This document shows, one piece after another, positions 63,672 through 64,000 of a DNA stretch of 64,000 nt. The stretch is from assembly GCF_030931715.1 (NCBI RefSeq), contig NZ_CP133261.1:620001-684000 (forward strand), in the 5' to 3' direction. A program made the position numbers and the translations under genes. Below the pieces are notes generated by a model. That model saw only the letters and a list, made by a program, of their open reading frames with translations. It did no database searches and was not told where the DNA came from. How positions within the stretch are numbered: the stretch's first letter is position 1; every line of letters begins with the position of its first letter. Origin of the DNA: Tissierella sp. MB52-C2. GTDB lineage: Bacteria; Bacillota; Clostridia; Tissierellales; Tissierellaceae.

Positions 63672-64000
63672 ATGGTTATTGTAGCAAATCAGTTGTCTAA
63701 GGAATATAAAATAGCACAAAGAAAATCTGGTATAATAGGTGGACTACAAAGTATTATACATAAGGAATACAAATTAATAAATGCTCTAGACAATATATCC
63801 TTTGAAATAGATGAAGGAGAACTCGTTGGATATATTGGACCAAATGGAGCAGGAAAATCTACCACAATTAAAATATTGTCTGGCATATTAACACCAAATT
63901 CGGGACAATGTAAAGTTCTAGGAAAAATTCCATATAAGGAAAGAATTGATTATGTAAAAGATATAGGAGTAGTTTTTGGACAGAGAACTCAGCTATGGTG
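63672..64000 (+). CDS. ABC transporter ATP-binding protein, 5' part (cut by window edge)
   Basis: The frame from ATG 63672, after a GAGGGGG SD, is open to the end of the window (109 codons and two bases). It begins [14 protein letters not shown] and contains Walker [15 protein letters not shown] and the Q-loop FGQRTQLW. This is an ABC-2-type exporter ATPase of the multidrug/viologen kind; the signature and Walker B lie outside. Confidence 0.9.
   Translation, partial: MVIVANQLSKEYKIAQRKSGIIGGLQSIIHKEYKLINALDNISFEIDEGELVGYIGPNGAGKSTTIKILSGILTPNSGQCKVLGKIPYKERIDYVKDIGVVFGQRTQLW

Overview
The window is chromosomal DNA of an anaerobic, probably spore-forming, low-GC Firmicute of the Clostridia, perhaps close to Tissierella-type lineages. 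The base composition is very AT-rich, Shine-Dalgarno (SD) sites are strong, and TTG and GTG starts are common. FabK is the enoyl-ACP reductase. A Spo0E-like peptide, a GerMN lipoprotein, a rubredoxin and an oligopeptide importer also fit. The genus assignment is inference.

Layout: 1-1.65 kb holds two adjacent radical SAM/SPASM peptide maturases, the right edge of a RiPP-type cluster. 1.9-7.9 kb is fatty acid synthesis: fabZ is divergent from fabH-fabK-fabD-fabG-acpP-fabF, with no acc genes or known fab regulator in view. 7.9-20.5 kb is a decayed, tandemly duplicated agr quorum-sensing region. 20.6-30.8 kb is housekeeping: cca, glmM, degV, tRNA-Leu, tig-clpP-clpX-lon-ysxC. 30.9-39.7 kb holds rubredoxin (minus strand), an RsbW-like ATPase, typA, a cardiolipin synthase, a lipoprotein, a class IV aminotransferase, a Spo0E-like peptide, a ZIP transporter, a second degV and tRNA-Lys. 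40.4-46.1 kb is an oppDFBCA peptide importer. 46.3-56.8 kb holds a HAD phosphatase, a GerMN lipoprotein, a UvrD-like helicase, a PAP2 phosphatase, a nitroreductase, a Zn/Cd P-type ATPase with its own promoter and operator-like site, a TPR protein, map and a hemolysin III-like protein. 56.9-64 kb holds a NarL/DesK-type two-component pair interrupted by an M23-like membrane protein and an MFS exporter, then a YbaK deacylase, a pentapeptide protein, a WYL regulator, a zinc-ribbon protein and the start of an ABC transporter.

The most interesting part is the agr region. The first copy keeps the response regulator (agrA), the kinase (agrC) and a peptide gene (agrD1), but its AgrB is cut short by a deletion and its downstream lipoprotein is frameshifted by an 11-bp tandem duplication. 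The second copy has lost agrA and the 5' part of agrC but keeps agrD2, a full AgrB and an intact lipoprotein. Both AgrD peptides contain the same predicted thiolactone ring, CMYLA, and both promoters carry the same pair of direct repeats expected of a LytTR regulator. Two damaged copies may therefore form one working circuit in trans. Between them lie a secreted protein, a DUF1835-like protein, a membrane-anchored protein, a frameshifted MobV relaxase with an oriT-like leader, and an IS66 remnant. A third remnant, a pseudogene of the small membrane protein upstream of agrA, suggests the array once had at least three units.

Gene calls rest on motifs and domain order read by eye; no database search was run. 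Several starts were moved from the longest open frame to a start with a well-spaced SD, as noted in the entries.
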